The position numbers and the translations under genes are program-made. This document shows positions 19,319 to 27,039 of a stretch of DNA of 64,000 bases, in pieces; the first letter of the stretch is position 1, and every line of letters begins with the position of its first letter. The notes below the pieces were generated by a model. The model was not told the DNA's origin, did not search any database, and was given only the letters and a program-made list of their open reading frames with translations. The DNA is from Teredinibacter turnerae (lineage in GTDB: Bacteria > Pseudomonadota > Gammaproteobacteria > Pseudomonadales > Cellvibrionaceae): NCBI RefSeq assembly GCF_037935975.1, contig NZ_CP149817.1:3348001-3412000 (forward strand), read 5' to 3'.

Positions 19319-19933
19319 TTACCATAGTGAATTTCGATAGGCTTCATCAAGAATTGCATCGAATTCGCTGGCTGTCTCAGATAGATCAGCATGGTCTTTC
19401 AGGATTTGCCCGAGTGTTGGCATATCAGCCCGAGGGGCCCATGTATCTGGAGACCACAATTTAGATCTGACAAAAGCCTTAGCACAATGCATGTATACCT
19501 CGAGAATTTTAACGATTAACACGGCTTTTGCAGGGCGATTATTAACCTGCATCTGAGAACAAAGAGTTTTATCAAGGGTTAAGCGAGCCTGGCCATTAAT
19601 TCTAAGTGTTTCGTTCATACCTGGAATCATAAAAATAAGACCTACACCGGGATTCTCAATAATATTTTCCCATGTATCTAATCGGTTATTGCCCGGTCTA
19701 TCTGGTATAGCAAGAGTTTTCTCATCTAGAATTTTAACAAAGCCGGGGAAGTCACCTTTTGGAGATACGTCACCATTACCGGACGCGTCCTGAGATCCAA
19801 TTAATAGAAAAGGGCATTTCTCAATAAAACTACGGGTATGCCCATCTAAAAACCGAAGAACTTTCCTTTTTGCAACCTCGTGTGTAACATCGAAGGCACC
19901 TCTTAGTTCTGCGCGTGTTTTTATATACTCCAT
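19319..19933 (-). CDS. Pyridoxamine-5'-phosphate-oxidase-like flavoprotein
   Basis: Split-barrel FMN-binding fold. Motifs FIEKCPFLLIGSQDASGNGDVSPKGD and PDRPGNNRLDTWENI match the MSMEG_1061-type PPOX family, whose members bind FMN or F420; the physiological substrate is unknown. The start is ATG 19933, preceded by AGGA; the ORF could extend to 19975 but lacks a ribosome site there. Minus strand, like the cassettes, and bounded on its right by an intron 3' relic, so it may be the oldest surviving cassette. I do not see an intact attC to its left. Confidence 0.75.
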   Translation of the reverse strand: MEYIKTRAELRGAFDVTHEVAKRKVLRFLDGHTRSFIEKCPFLLIGSQDASGNGDVSPKGDFPGFVKILDEKTLAIPDRPGNNRLDTWENIIENPGVGLIFMIPGMNETLRINGQARLTLDKTLCSQMQVNNRPAKAVLIVKILEVYMHCAKAFVRSKLWSPDTWAPRADMPTLGQILKDHADLSETASEFDAILDEAYRNSLW

Positions 19934-20008
19934 GTGCTCTTCCTGTAACGTTGTTATCTGATTTGCTATTAACATTTCACAAATAAAGGATTTTTAATCT
20001 GTCAGTTG

Positions 20009-20075
20009 CTGCAGTCGTGGTAGAACGCCCCATCACTGGAAGGCCGGGACACAGGTCCGGACGCCCACGAAGGCG
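20009..20075 (-). mobile_element. 3' end relic of a group IIC intron
   Basis: Read on the minus strand it ends TGGGGCGTTCTACCACGAC, nearly identical to the last bases of the intact intron at 24508-24530, with part of domains V and VI (GTCCGGACCTGTGT). The catalytic AGC part of domain V and everything upstream are missing, so it cannot splice. Confidence 0.7.
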
Positions 20076-20099
20076 GAAAGTGCCTGGGTTGTGAGGTGT

Positions 20100-20423
20100 T
20101 TACTTTTTTATCGGAAAATCGATGACCTTATCACCAATTTTGCCCTTTGATTTTTTGTTTTTTACTTTGCTGAGCAAATGAGGCGATACGTTCCATTTTT
20201 GGCCTGACTCAGTGATTATTGTCACCGTTTTTTTGTTGTACTTTACCAAGGTACCTATTTGTCTACCGCGACCCGGCGGCTCAAAACTCACTTGCTCTCC
20301 TGGTTTGAACTGCATCATTTCATGATGTGTATTCATTGACTCTAAGAATTTCAGGCGCTCAACAATACGATGATTTAGTTCAACCAATTCTTGTTCCGTC
20401 AAATGATCGATATCTATTGTCAT
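20100..20423 (-). CDS. Small hypothetical basic protein
   Basis: 107 residues. An N-terminal helix (LTEQELVELNHRIVERLKFLE) is followed by a small SH3/KOW-like beta region (FKPGEQVSFEPPGRGRQIG, then YNKKTVTIITESGQKWNVSP) and a Lys-rich tail. The pattern suggests a nucleic-acid or ribosome-associated protein, but the function is unknown. It starts just left of a decayed attC and its own 3' attC seems to have been replaced by the intron relic. Confidence 0.7.
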   Translation of the reverse strand: MTIDIDHLTEQELVELNHRIVERLKFLESMNTHHEMMQFKPGEQVSFEPPGRGRQIGTLVKYNKKTVTIITESGQKWNVSPHLLSKVKNKKSKGKIGDKVIDFPIKK

Positions 20424-20447
20424 TTTTGATTCTCATCTCTAGTAAGG

Positions 20448-20558
20448 TAAAACGCGCTGCAGCAGCAGCCCGAGCGCAGGCGGTTGGTTTTGTGGTCGCT
20501 GAGCGTTCAGCTACGAAAAACAAGATCCAAAAATCAGGTCCTGTTGGCTGACTTTATG
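20448..20558 (-). repeat. Decayed attC site (GCAGCAG class)
   Basis: Aligns over its full 111 bp with the attC at 41339-41452, but both cores are damaged: TAAAACG instead of TAACG on the left, CTTTATG instead of GTTATG on the right. Probably no longer recombines. Confidence 0.65.
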
Positions 20559-20710
20559 TATTTGCAAGCGCAGCAGTTGCCAAAGTACATTTAAAACTAC
20601 CACCCATCATGCCATAGCAAGGCTCGATAGGAACCCAGAACTGTATCTGCTGGAGCAATTTTTAATGAAATTTAATTGCATCTGTTGCACTTCAAACTTG
20701 AACTCAGGGA

Positions 20711-21019
20711 TTACTTTAATGTCATACCGTAAAATTTAGACGCATTATAATACGGATGGTCAGGATTACGATCATCGTAGCCTTGAACATAAACTTCATT
20801 ACCGGCCACTTTTGCTGCCAACAACATTGAGAATGTTGCTTGGCCATTTTCTGCGGTAATGTCCAGCCAAAAATTTTGACAACTATTCTCACCGCTACAA
20901 ATTGCTGCTTTTGCCACATTACCCCACATTTGTAGATTCGACACCTTTCCTGATTTCTCAGTCGCTCCCAACGCTTGTATGGAAGTGATTATGAACAATA
21001 GCCCCAATACATATCTCAT
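20711..21019 (-). CDS. Small secreted protein, cassette family S (member 1)
   Basis: 102 residues with a clear Sec signal peptide (MRYVLGLLFIITSIQALG, cleavage after ALG). The mature part has a Cys pair (AAICSGENSC) followed by FWLDITAENGQATFSMLLAA and NEVYVQGY. The same order (Cys, W-D-T, A-x-x-S-x-x-L, V-x-V) is found in the cassette genes at 24163, 41874 and 54392. GGAG lies 7 bp before ATG. Periplasmic or exported; function unknown. Confidence 0.75.
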   Translation of the reverse strand: MRYVLGLLFIITSIQALGATEKSGKVSNLQMWGNVAKAAICSGENSCQNFWLDITAENGQATFSMLLAAKVAGNEVYVQGYDDRNPDHPYYNASKFYGMTLK

Positions 21020-21053
21020 CGATTACTCCTTTTATAGTTTTTACGTGTAATGC

Positions 21054-21087
21054 TAACGCTTTACTCAACAAGAGAAAATTGTTATGC
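21054..21087 (-). repeat. Very short attC-like remnant
   Basis: Has both outer cores (TAACGCT and GTTATGC) at the right position between two ORFs, but only 34 bp in all, below the usual attC minimum of about 55 bp. Probably an attC with its central part deleted. Confidence 0.45.
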
Positions 21088-21513
21088 CCGAATTGTAGAT
21101 AGAAAATTTAGCCCAAAAGATATTTCCTTTAGGCAGTAGTGGCCCCAATGCTCATGACTCTGGCACCACTCCAAAAAGTGTACTAAACAAAGCAGTTGAT
21201 CCTGGTTTAGCACTGACAGTATTTGCGTGGTTTCTAATTGATACTTTAGCTCTGGTACCAAATTGTATAATAAAAATTCGGTTTCCATTTGATTGTAACC
21301 TGCCTCGTCAGTGAGACAGAACCGCAAATAGGACGGGAGCGCCCACCGCCACCCTTGAGCCGAAAGGCAAGACAACTCCTGGTGAATTTCACGAATTCCC
21401 TCAGGCGGCAACTCCTTGCCTTTATACTGATCTAGATCTTCACGTAAATAGCCGCACTGCGGACACACATGCCACGGTTTGAGAACTCCGCCAGCTCGCC
21501 ACAACCTCGCCAA
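21082..21513 (-). CDS. Hypothetical protein, N-terminus read from intron relic
   Basis: 143 residues as an ORF. Residues 1-15 (MARLWRAGGVLKPWH) are encoded by the end of the group II intron relic, so the original start is probably lost or further in. A CPQCGYLRED zinc-knuckle-like start follows, then a helical body (PSYLRFCLTDE, LCLVHFLEWCQSHEHWG, LKEISFGLNFL). I do not recognise the family with certainty. May be a translated fusion or a truncated pseudogene. Confidence 0.5.
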   Translation of the reverse strand: MARLWRAGGVLKPWHVCPQCGYLREDLDQYKGKELPPEGIREIHQELSCLSAQGWRWALPSYLRFCLTDEAGYNQMETEFLLYNLVPELKYQLETTQILSVLNQDQLLCLVHFLEWCQSHEHWGHYCLKEISFGLNFLSTIRA

Positions 21514-21822
21514 TGATGGCTGTCTTGCATGGACTTCGATTTGATGCGGTATTCCGACGTTATAAGCCTAGTCAACTGGGACTCGCTATTTTCGGAGCAA
21601 TACCAACACTTCAGGATGGTCCGACACCTCGGCGCACACTCCCTACGGCCAGCATATTTCTCTGTCTACGCTTCACGTTGCTTGTTCGCCCGTGCTTCCT
21701 GTCACACAAATATTCCTAATTTAAGACTCCCCACAACACTCAAGACTCGATACGGGTGAGTGACTAACTCTTACCCGACAGGGACTTTCACCCTGCTAGT
21801 TTCGACAAGCTTCTTGTCGCAC
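21468..21822 (-). mobile_element. 5' relic of a group IIC-attC intron
   Basis: Minus strand begins GTGCGACAAGAAGCTTGTCG at 21822 and follows the intact intron (26457 leftwards) for about 355 bp through domain I, including the AGGGTGAAAGTCCCTGTCGG segment. Similarity stops at ACCGTGGCATG near 21468. It is preceded by GTTA, as expected for insertion at an attC core. Confidence 0.8.
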
Positions 21823-21992
21823 TAACGTGACTGTATAAAAACTCCAGTAGCCTTTTACTTATCTAAAATAGCGCGCTGCTACGTGAATAAAGTGCTTTTT
21901 CCCATTGAAAACTATTGAGATATTCGCGTAGCAGTTTCATTAGAAACGAAAAATCGGACCTATAAAATGTAAAATTAGTTTTTCTACAGTCT
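21823..21992 (-). other. Short non-coding stretch with inverted repeat
   Basis: No ORF. CTGCTACGTGAAT (21876-21888) and ATTCGCGTAGCAG (21922-21934) form a 13-bp stem with one mismatch and a 33-nt loop. Could be a terminator-like hairpin or a cassette relic. Confidence 0.4.
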
Positions 21993-22103
21993 CAACGCCG
22001 CAGTAACCTACATTGCGTGTGGAGTGGAGCTCTGGGGTACTGTGGCGAAGCCACCCCAGAGCGGAACGCAGCACGTGATGTCAGGTTGACTGCTTTGTTA
22101 TGC
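21993..22103 (-). repeat. attC site of the reversed parDE cassette region
   Basis: 111 bp from AACGCCGCAG to GTTATGC; central arms TGGGGTACTGTGGCGAAG / CCACCCCAGAGC pair. The left core has CAAC instead of TAAC. Confidence 0.8.
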
Positions 22104-22149
22104 CTTAGTACCATTATGTACCCATATACAATATTTTAGGTGCTCCCTT

Positions 22150-22389
22150 ATGCCAAAAAACACCAGTATGACGCTTGGAGACCATTTTGATGGATTTATA
22201 GCCCAGCAAATAGCTGATGGGCGCTACGCCTCTGCCAGCGAAGTTGTTCGAGCGGGCCTCAGAATGCTTGAAGACAATGAACACAAGCTTGCAACACTCC
22301 GACGCTTGCTTGATGAGGGCGAAAACAGCGGTACAGCAGAATATAGCTATGAAAGCCTTATGAACGAATTGGACGATGAACTTGGTTAA
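22150..22389 (+). CDS. parD: ParD-family antitoxin
   Basis: 79 residues. N-terminal ribbon-helix-helix start MTLGDHFDGFIAQQIADGRYASASEVVRAGLRMLE is the classical ParD pattern; the acidic C-terminus (MNELDDEL) binds ParE. Its TAA overlaps the toxin ATG by one base (TAATG). It runs against the array direction, so it must use its own promoter in the AT-rich 22104-22149 stretch, which ParD would be expected to bind and repress together with ParE. Confidence 0.9.
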   Translation: MPKNTSMTLGDHFDGFIAQQIADGRYASASEVVRAGLRMLEDNEHKLATLRRLLDEGENSGTAEYSYESLMNELDDELG

Positions 22390-22691
22390 TGAAAACATTC
22401 GAGCTCACCAACCGAGCCAAATTTGACCTTAAATCGATTGCAGCGTACACCCAACGAAAATGGGGTAGAGAGCAACGAAGAGTATATTTGCGGCAATTTG
22501 ACGATGCTTTCCATTTACTTGCTGAAACCCCGGATATTGGCCATCCCTGCGATTACATTAGACTGGGTTACCGAAAATTCCCTGTTACTAGCCACATTGT
22601 TTTTTACCGAGCAATTTCTGAAGCTAAAATTGAAGTTGTTCGCATTCTTCATAAAAAAATGGATGCAAAACCTCACATCTGCGAGCCATAA
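22389..22691 (+). CDS. parE: ParE-family toxin
   Basis: 100 residues, RelE/ParE fold. Seen: LTNRAKFDLKSIAAYTQRKWG (helical hairpin), YLRQFDDAFHLLAETPDIG, and SHIVFYRAISEAKIEVVRILHKKMD at the C-terminal strands. ParE proteins poison DNA gyrase. The stop codon TAA forms the first bases of the neighbouring attC at 22689. Located in an integron array, such modules stabilise the array against cassette loss (established for Vibrio superintegrons). Confidence 0.9.
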   Translation: MKTFELTNRAKFDLKSIAAYTQRKWGREQRRVYLRQFDDAFHLLAETPDIGHPCDYIRLGYRKFPVTSHIVFYRAISEAKIEVVRILHKKMDAKPHICEP

Positions 22692-22741
22692 CGCCCTCCA
22701 GCAGGGGTCGGAACGGAGGTCCGCTGGCTGGCTGGTTATGC
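22689..22741 (-). repeat. Short attC site
   Basis: 53 bp, TAACGCC to GTTATGC, with arms CCAGCAGG/CCGCTGGCTGG. One of the shortest intact attCs of the array. Its left core merges with the parE stop codon. Confidence 0.75.
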
Positions 22742-22773
22742 ACTGAACTAGGATTTCCTAGTCATTGCAATTA

Positions 22774-23058
22774 TTACTGGCCGTTACTGGTACTTAAAAT
22801 AATGTTCTCCCCACAGCCGGAACTTGCGATTAAATCGATTGCATTAATAACAGTTTCATAAGGGGCCAACGGGTTGTTAACCAGATGAAACTTTGTTTCA
22901 GATGTACAATTTAACCCTTCTAACTCTAACCTTAAATTATCGACAATCTTTCCGTTGAGGTGATAAGCGTTACCCTTATTAATCAGCTCATAGTTGACTT
23001 TTCCACCGGCGCAAGAACAGACTAGGAGGAAAGAAACAATTGTATATATACTTCTCAT
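22774..23058 (-). CDS. Small lipoprotein
   Basis: 94 residues. Lipobox SFLLVCSC (cleavage before C16 or so), then a mature domain with three further Cys (LNCTSET, SSGCGEN). Predicted outer-membrane or periplasmic lipoprotein of unknown function. Single-gene cassette, normal orientation; ends shortly after the attC at 22689-22741. Confidence 0.7.
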   Translation of the reverse strand: MRSIYTIVSFLLVCSCAGGKVNYELINKGNAYHLNGKIVDNLRLELEGLNCTSETKFHLVNNPLAPYETVINAIDLIASSGCGENIILSTSNGQ

Positions 23059-23068
23059 ACTTTATGCA

Positions 23069-23146
23069 TAACGCTCACAACACGGGCCGGAGCTGCGTAG
23101 CAGCGGAGGCCAAGCAGCGATGCGAGCGTGATTGTGCTTGTTAGCA
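23069..23146 (-). repeat. attC site
   Basis: 78 bp, TAACGCTCAC to GTTAGCA; arms around GCGTAGCAGCG. Belongs to the cassette of the membrane protein at 23147. Confidence 0.75.
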
Positions 23147-23518
23147 TTACTTGACTCCAATTACGACTAGGCCTATGCCGAGTAGACCAAAAGCACTTGA
23201 AAAAGCCGATAACTGTTTATGCTTTTTAAAACCGAAAGACATAAGCATCGCTCCAACCAGTGACAGGCAAGATAAAATTAATGCAATTACTAAAGTGACA
23301 ATAATTGCCTGCTCTTCTGTAAACCCGACACCGGAAATAATTTGTATTTCAGAAGGTGGTTTCTCCGACGAGAACAGACGAAAACCATTCGCATACAAAG
23401 CCGAAAGAAATGTTTGAATTCCGTCGTTTTTAAGCCAAGCGTAATGCGCAGTTTTTATGAGCGCTAGACTAAATACTGAGAGTATAAATGTACAAACTGA
23501 AAATATTTTCGTTTTCAT
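23147..23518 (-). CDS. Small integral membrane protein
   Basis: 123 residues with three predicted membrane helices (residues about 6-24, 71-93 and 103-121). Between helices 1 and 2 lies a periplasmic loop with FRLFSSEKPPSEIQIISGVGFTEEQ. Start taken at ATG 23518 (MKTKIFSV), a typical membrane-protein N-terminus; ATG 23533 would add five residues. No recognised family. Confidence 0.7.
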   Translation of the reverse strand: MKTKIFSVCTFILSVFSLALIKTAHYAWLKNDGIQTFLSALYANGFRLFSSEKPPSEIQIISGVGFTEEQAIIVTLVIALILSCLSLVGAMLMSFGFKKHKQLSAFSSAFGLLGIGLVVIGVK

Positions 23519-23543
23519 ACTGAATGCCAACACCCATGTATGC

Positions 23544-23641
23544 TAACCCAAACCGAGAGCGTAGTGGAGCGCATAAAATGGCCGCAGGCCATGCGCGAAA
23601 CGGAGCAAAGGTTTGGGTTCGGCATGACATGCTTGTTAACT
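23544..23641 (-). repeat. attC site
   Basis: 98 bp, TAACCCAAACC to GTTAACT, with arms AACCCAAACC/GGTTTGGGTT. The stop of the neighbouring ORF overlaps its right core. Confidence 0.7.
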
Positions 23642-23968
23642 ATTTGCATTTAAACCTCGGTGGATTTTCCATACATATAGATACCAGAATATTGGCATAG
23701 CTAAAATACTGCCCAAAAACAAAATTGTAGCCCATACGGCTCTTCTTTTGGGAACATATGATGTTTTGAAAAGGTATACCATGTAGCTCAAAAATAGGAC
23801 CCAACTGTAAACAACCATGCCTGAATGAATCTTATGGACACGGTCAAAATCTATGTCATTCATATTTTCTAGCGTAACGCTGTGCATCAATCCCATGAAG
23901 TACACGATATAGATCAAAGGAGCGATAGTGGCTGCAAACCATGCCAAACAAAGATATTTATTCTTCAT
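23636..23968 (-). CDS. Small integral membrane protein
   Basis: 110 residues, three predicted membrane helices (about 7-28, 50-70, 78-100) with an Asp-rich loop ENMNDIDFDRVHKIHSG. No family recognised. Starts just right of the next attC (23983), in normal cassette orientation. Confidence 0.7.
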   Translation of the reverse strand: MKNKYLCLAWFAATIAPLIYIVYFMGLMHSVTLENMNDIDFDRVHKIHSGMVVYSWVLFLSYMVYLFKTSYVPKRRAVWATILFLGSILAMPIFWYLYVWKIHRGLNANS

Positions 23969-23982
23969 GCCGAGTCATTAGT

Positions 23983-24089
23983 TAACGCCCCGCAGCAGCG
24001 GCCGGAGTGGAGGAGCTTATTTTTACGGTAGCGTAGCGTTTACCGTGAAAATAAGCTCCGGAACGTAGGTCCTGCTGGCTGGGTTTATG
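23983..24089 (-). repeat. attC site (GCAGCAG class) with altered right core
   Basis: 107 bp, TAACGCCCCGCAGCAG to GTTTATG. It is almost the same as the attC at 55830-55940, but the right core reads GTTTATG rather than GTTATG. Confidence 0.75.
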
Positions 24090-24162
24090 TGATGCATTAA
24101 ATATGGTTACAATCAAGCGGACGGCTTGTAATTAAATTTATACACTGAAACAATGAAATATA

Positions 24163-24483
24163 TCACTGCTTCGGGATATAAACATCATAGAAATCACATG
24201 CGCCGTATCTTGTTGTTCCGTTCTCTACAGCTCGGATATGAACCCTCATATTCGACGCAAAAGCCATTAAGAAAGTACTATAAGCAGCTCGATCATAATC
24301 TTTTGTTAAGTCCATCCAAACACGAGAACACTCCGTCGTACCATCATTGATACTTTGAGGGAGCGTAACTAATCCTGTAGTCCCCTCGACCCTCACTGCA
24401 CCAATATTTCCAACAGAAGAACTCGTAGCACCTAACACGTTCGTGCATAATAATAGTATTGAAATTGATAAAACCCTTTTCAA
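24163..24483 (-). CDS. Small secreted protein, cassette family S (member 2)
   Basis: 106 residues from a TTG start at 24483, chosen because GGAG stands 7 bp before it and a signal peptide (LKRVLSISILLLCTNVLGAT) begins there. A longer frame to 24546 would read out of the intron and is rejected. Mature part: TECSRVWMDLTKDYDRAAYSTFLMAFASNMRVHI and a late Cys (YGACDFYD). Same family as the cassette genes at 20711, 41874 and 54392. The intron lies only 24 bp upstream of the start, between this gene and its upstream attC. Confidence 0.7.
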   Translation of the reverse strand: MKRVLSISILLLCTNVLGATSSSVGNIGAVRVEGTTGLVTLPQSINDGTTECSRVWMDLTKDYDRAAYSTFLMAFASNMRVHIRAVENGTTRYGACDFYDVYIPKQ

Positions 24484-24507
24484 AATAATTCTCCTACAAC
24501 GTTTACA

Positions 24508-26457
24508 GTCGTGGTAGAACGCCCCGTTACCGAGACGCCCCCACACAGATCCGGACGTGCGGAATTACCGCATCCGGCTCTTCATTAATATCATTGCCCG
24601 TGTAAGACACAAGCCCTCTCACAATACCAGTCAACAACAACCCGTAACTTACGCACGCGCATCGACTGGAACTCAAATTGGTTAAGCATCCGCTTCGTCC
24701 CAAGCCAAGTGTAACTCTTACGTTGGCTGCGACGATTAAGCCATTTATAAAGGCTTATTAGTACATGGTCAAACACTCTTCCTACGCTGCGACTATTACC
24801 ACTCAGTGCAAAGTAGTTGCGAAACCCCTGAACCTTACGATTCAGCTCGGGAATGAGCCGATCTAATCGTTGGTGACGATTCGCTTTGATCCATGTATAG
24901 AACGATGCCAGCGCCGATCGGTGTTTCTTGCGGCTCGTTTCTCGGCGTACCCTGGCCTCACCTCCGAAGTCCTGCTCCCCAAACAACCGGAAACCTAAGA
25001 ACTCGAAATACGAGGACTGAGTAGGATGAAATCGACTGAAGCGTTTCAGGGCTGTCTTTTCTGCCGCAACTTCCAGATCAAATTGCTTTAATCGGGCAGG
25101 CAGCGCATGATAAAACCGCCCTGCTTCGTCTTTATATTGAAAAGCCACCACAAAATCATCCGCATAGCGAATGAGCATGGCATGTCCCTGTAAATGGGGC
25201 CTGATCACTTTCTCAAACCACAAATCCAGTACGTAATGCAGGTAGATGTTGGCAAGCACCGGACTGATGACTCCACCCTGTGGGGTACCCGTCTTTGGCT
25301 TACAATAGCAACCTGCTGGCTCTACAACGCGTGCTTTTAACCACTGATTGACTAGGCTCAGCAAGGCTCCATCGTCGATCTTCTGCGCTAACATCTTCTG
25401 CAGCCAATCATGGTTCATATTGTCGAAGAAGCCTCTGATATCAGCCTCCACAATATAACCGTAACTGCCGTACTGTAGGTTCATTTGTAAACTATGAACC
25501 GCTTGGTGAGCACTTTTTCTAGGACGGTAGCCGTAGCTGAACCGCATAAAGTCAGGCTCCCAGATGCTTTGCAAAATGGATGAGACGCTTTGCTGAACAA
25601 TTTTGTCTTCTAACGTTGGCAACCCCAAGGGGCGCTGTTTTCCGTTAGCTTTGGGAATATAGACCCGCTTGACGTCACTGACTCGATAACGTTTCCGCTC
25701 GAGCTGTTCAGCCAACGCAGATAGATTGCCCATCAATCGCTCCTCATAGTCGGGTGCCGTAACACCGTCAATGCCAGGAGCTGAGGTTTTATTGAGATGA
25801 AGCCACCCATGAAGCAGTGTGTTCGCCGTCAATTGTCCGTAGAGATTTTGAAAGCGATGCTTTGAGTGTGTTTGTGCCTTAAATGCTATGGCGTTTAATT
25901 CGGTTGTCATAGTTACTCCAGCCCTACTTTGTCCGGACTATGTGTCTGTTAAACGCCGCGATACCAATGTCAGCCCCTTCGCCATGTAGGCGGCTTTCCC
26001 GCCCTCGGACTACTATGAACTGATCCGACTTCCAGTGGGCCTTCGGTGACCTCGCTTTTTACTCAGCTCCCCTACCCAATCCATCGGGAGCACCACTGGA
26101 TCTCACAAGTTCCTGCCAAAACTCTTTATACATGCCACGGTTTGATAACTCCGTTAGGTCTTCACAATCTCGCCACTTGACGATTGTTCAGCATGGACTT
26201 CAGTCGCGTTACAAACCTCGTCACCTAAGACTCGCTATTTTCGGAGCGATACCAACTCTTCAGGGCCACGGCAGCCCCTATGGCCTGCATAATTCTCTGT
26301 CTACGCTTCACGCTGCTTGTTCATCCGTGCTTCCTGCCTCACAAATGCTCCTAATTTAAGACTCCGCACAACGCGCAAGACTCGATACGGGTGAGTGGCT
26401 AGCTCTTACCCGACAGGGACTCTCACCCTGCTAGTTTCGACAAGCTTCTTGTCGCAC
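24508..26457 (-). mobile_element. Group IIC-attC intron, complete
   Basis: 1950 bp. Minus strand starts GTGCGACAAGAAGCTTGTCG (26457) and ends CTACCACGAC (24508). Domain V with the GAGC triad (GAGCCGGATGCGGTAATTCC) and a domain VI hairpin are present. It sits directly after GGCGTTA of the attC at 26458-26568, so it is inserted at the attC core, the known site preference of class C attC introns. It encodes its own reverse transcriptase. Confidence 0.88.
24591..25910 (-). CDS. ltrA: Group II intron reverse transcriptase/maturase
   Basis: 439 residues. Reverse transcriptase blocks: APGIDGVTAPDYEE, VYIPKANGKQRPLGLPTLEDK, VEADIRGFFDNMNHDWL, GTPQGGVISPVLANIYLH, and the catalytic IRYADDFVVAF. A maturase (X) domain follows (KKHRSALASFYTWIKANRH...). 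There is no HNH endonuclease domain, as usual for class C, which inserts into single-stranded or replicating DNA. The ORF is intact, so the intron is probably active or recently active. It lies within the loop of domain IV of the surrounding intron. Confidence 0.93.
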   Translation of the reverse strand: MTTELNAIAFKAQTHSKHRFQNLYGQLTANTLLHGWLHLNKTSAPGIDGVTAPDYEERLMGNLSALAEQLERKRYRVSDVKRVYIPKANGKQRPLGLPTLEDKIVQQSVSSILQSIWEPDFMRFSYGYRPRKSAHQAVHSLQMNLQYGSYGYIVEADIRGFFDNMNHDWLQKMLAQKIDDGALLSLVNQWLKARVVEPAGCYCKPKTGTPQGGVISPVLANIYLHYVLDLWFEKVIRPHLQGHAMLIRYADDFVVAFQYKDEAGRFYHALPARLKQFDLEVAAEKTALKRFSRFHPTQSSYFEFLGFRLFGEQDFGGEARVRRETSRKKHRSALASFYTWIKANRHQRLDRLIPELNRKVQGFRNYFALSGNSRSVGRVFDHVLISLYKWLNRRSQRKSYTWLGTKRMLNQFEFQSMRVRKLRVVVDWYCERACVLHGQ

Positions 26458-26568
26458 TAACGCCGTGCAGCAACGGCCGTAGTGGAGGAGCTTTTATTTG
26501 AGCTAGCGTAGCGTACAGCACAAATATAAGCTCCGGAACGGAGGTCCTGTTGACTGACTTGGTTATGC
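26458..26568 (-). repeat. attC site (GCAGCAG class), intron target
   Basis: 111 bp, TAACGCCGTGCAGCAACG to GTTATGC. Its left core abuts the 5' end of the group IIC intron. Confidence 0.88.
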
Positions 26569-26865
26569 CTATTTTTCACACACTTCATCTTCAGAAAGCA
26601 GCTTTATCGAAGATAGCTGAGCATTCAAATTCCTATGGATGCCAAACATGAACCTTTTTGTACAATTCTTGGTTGTGTGTTTATAAAAACATTTATTCTC
26701 ATAACAGAAGTCGAATACGAGGTGTTCAATATCTGCATCTTTCACGCTTTTTTTTATCTTTTCATGATCTTTTGATAGCTCATATCGAACGAAGCTTATA
26801 GCTATTACTAAAACAATGACTACCGATAATGTAACTATTGAAATAGCCTTTATAATCAATTTCAT
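26569..26865 (-). CDS. Hypothetical protein with one membrane anchor
   Basis: 98 residues from ATG 26865. One membrane helix near the N-terminus (IIKAISIVTLSVVIVLVIAI), then a periplasmic part with four Cys (FCYENKCFYKHTTKNC, and a late EVCEK). An ATG formed by the attC core (GCGTTATGCGG) would give ten more residues. Unknown function; single-gene cassette. Confidence 0.65.
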   Translation of the reverse strand: MKLIIKAISIVTLSVVIVLVIAISFVRYELSKDHEKIKKSVKDADIEHLVFDFCYENKCFYKHTTKNCTKRFMFGIHRNLNAQLSSIKLLSEDEVCEK

Positions 26866-26894
26866 TGAATATCTATAAATATTGTGTTCCCGCA

Positions 26895-26986
26895 TAACGC
26901 CGTTAGCAACGGCCGTAGTGGAGGCGCGCAAGCGCCGGAATGGAGGTCCAGCCCCGAAGGGGCGAGGTTGGCTAACCTTGTTAAAT
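26895..26986 (-). repeat. attC site of the ccdAB cassette
   Basis: 92 bp, TAACGCCGTTAGC to GTTAAAT; inner hairpins GGCGCGCAAGCGCC and GCCCCGAAGGGGC. Confidence 0.8.
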
Positions 26987-26993
26987 GCATTAC

Positions 26994-27015
26994 TATACGC
27001 ATACCAATGCGCATA
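26994..27015 (+). promoter_or_regulatory. Inverted repeat upstream of ccdA
   Basis: TATACGCAT / ATGCGCATA, a 9-bp inverted repeat with one mismatch and a 4-nt spacer, 25 bp before the ccdA ATG. A candidate autoregulatory operator for CcdA-CcdB. Confidence 0.5.
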
Positions 27016-27039
27016 ATGCTAGACCTTTGAGGTATTTCT

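Noticed and set aside
24484-24546. N-terminal extension of the secreted-protein gene at 24163
   Set aside because: Those codons lie across the intron 3' end; signal peptide and GGAG support the TTG at 24483.
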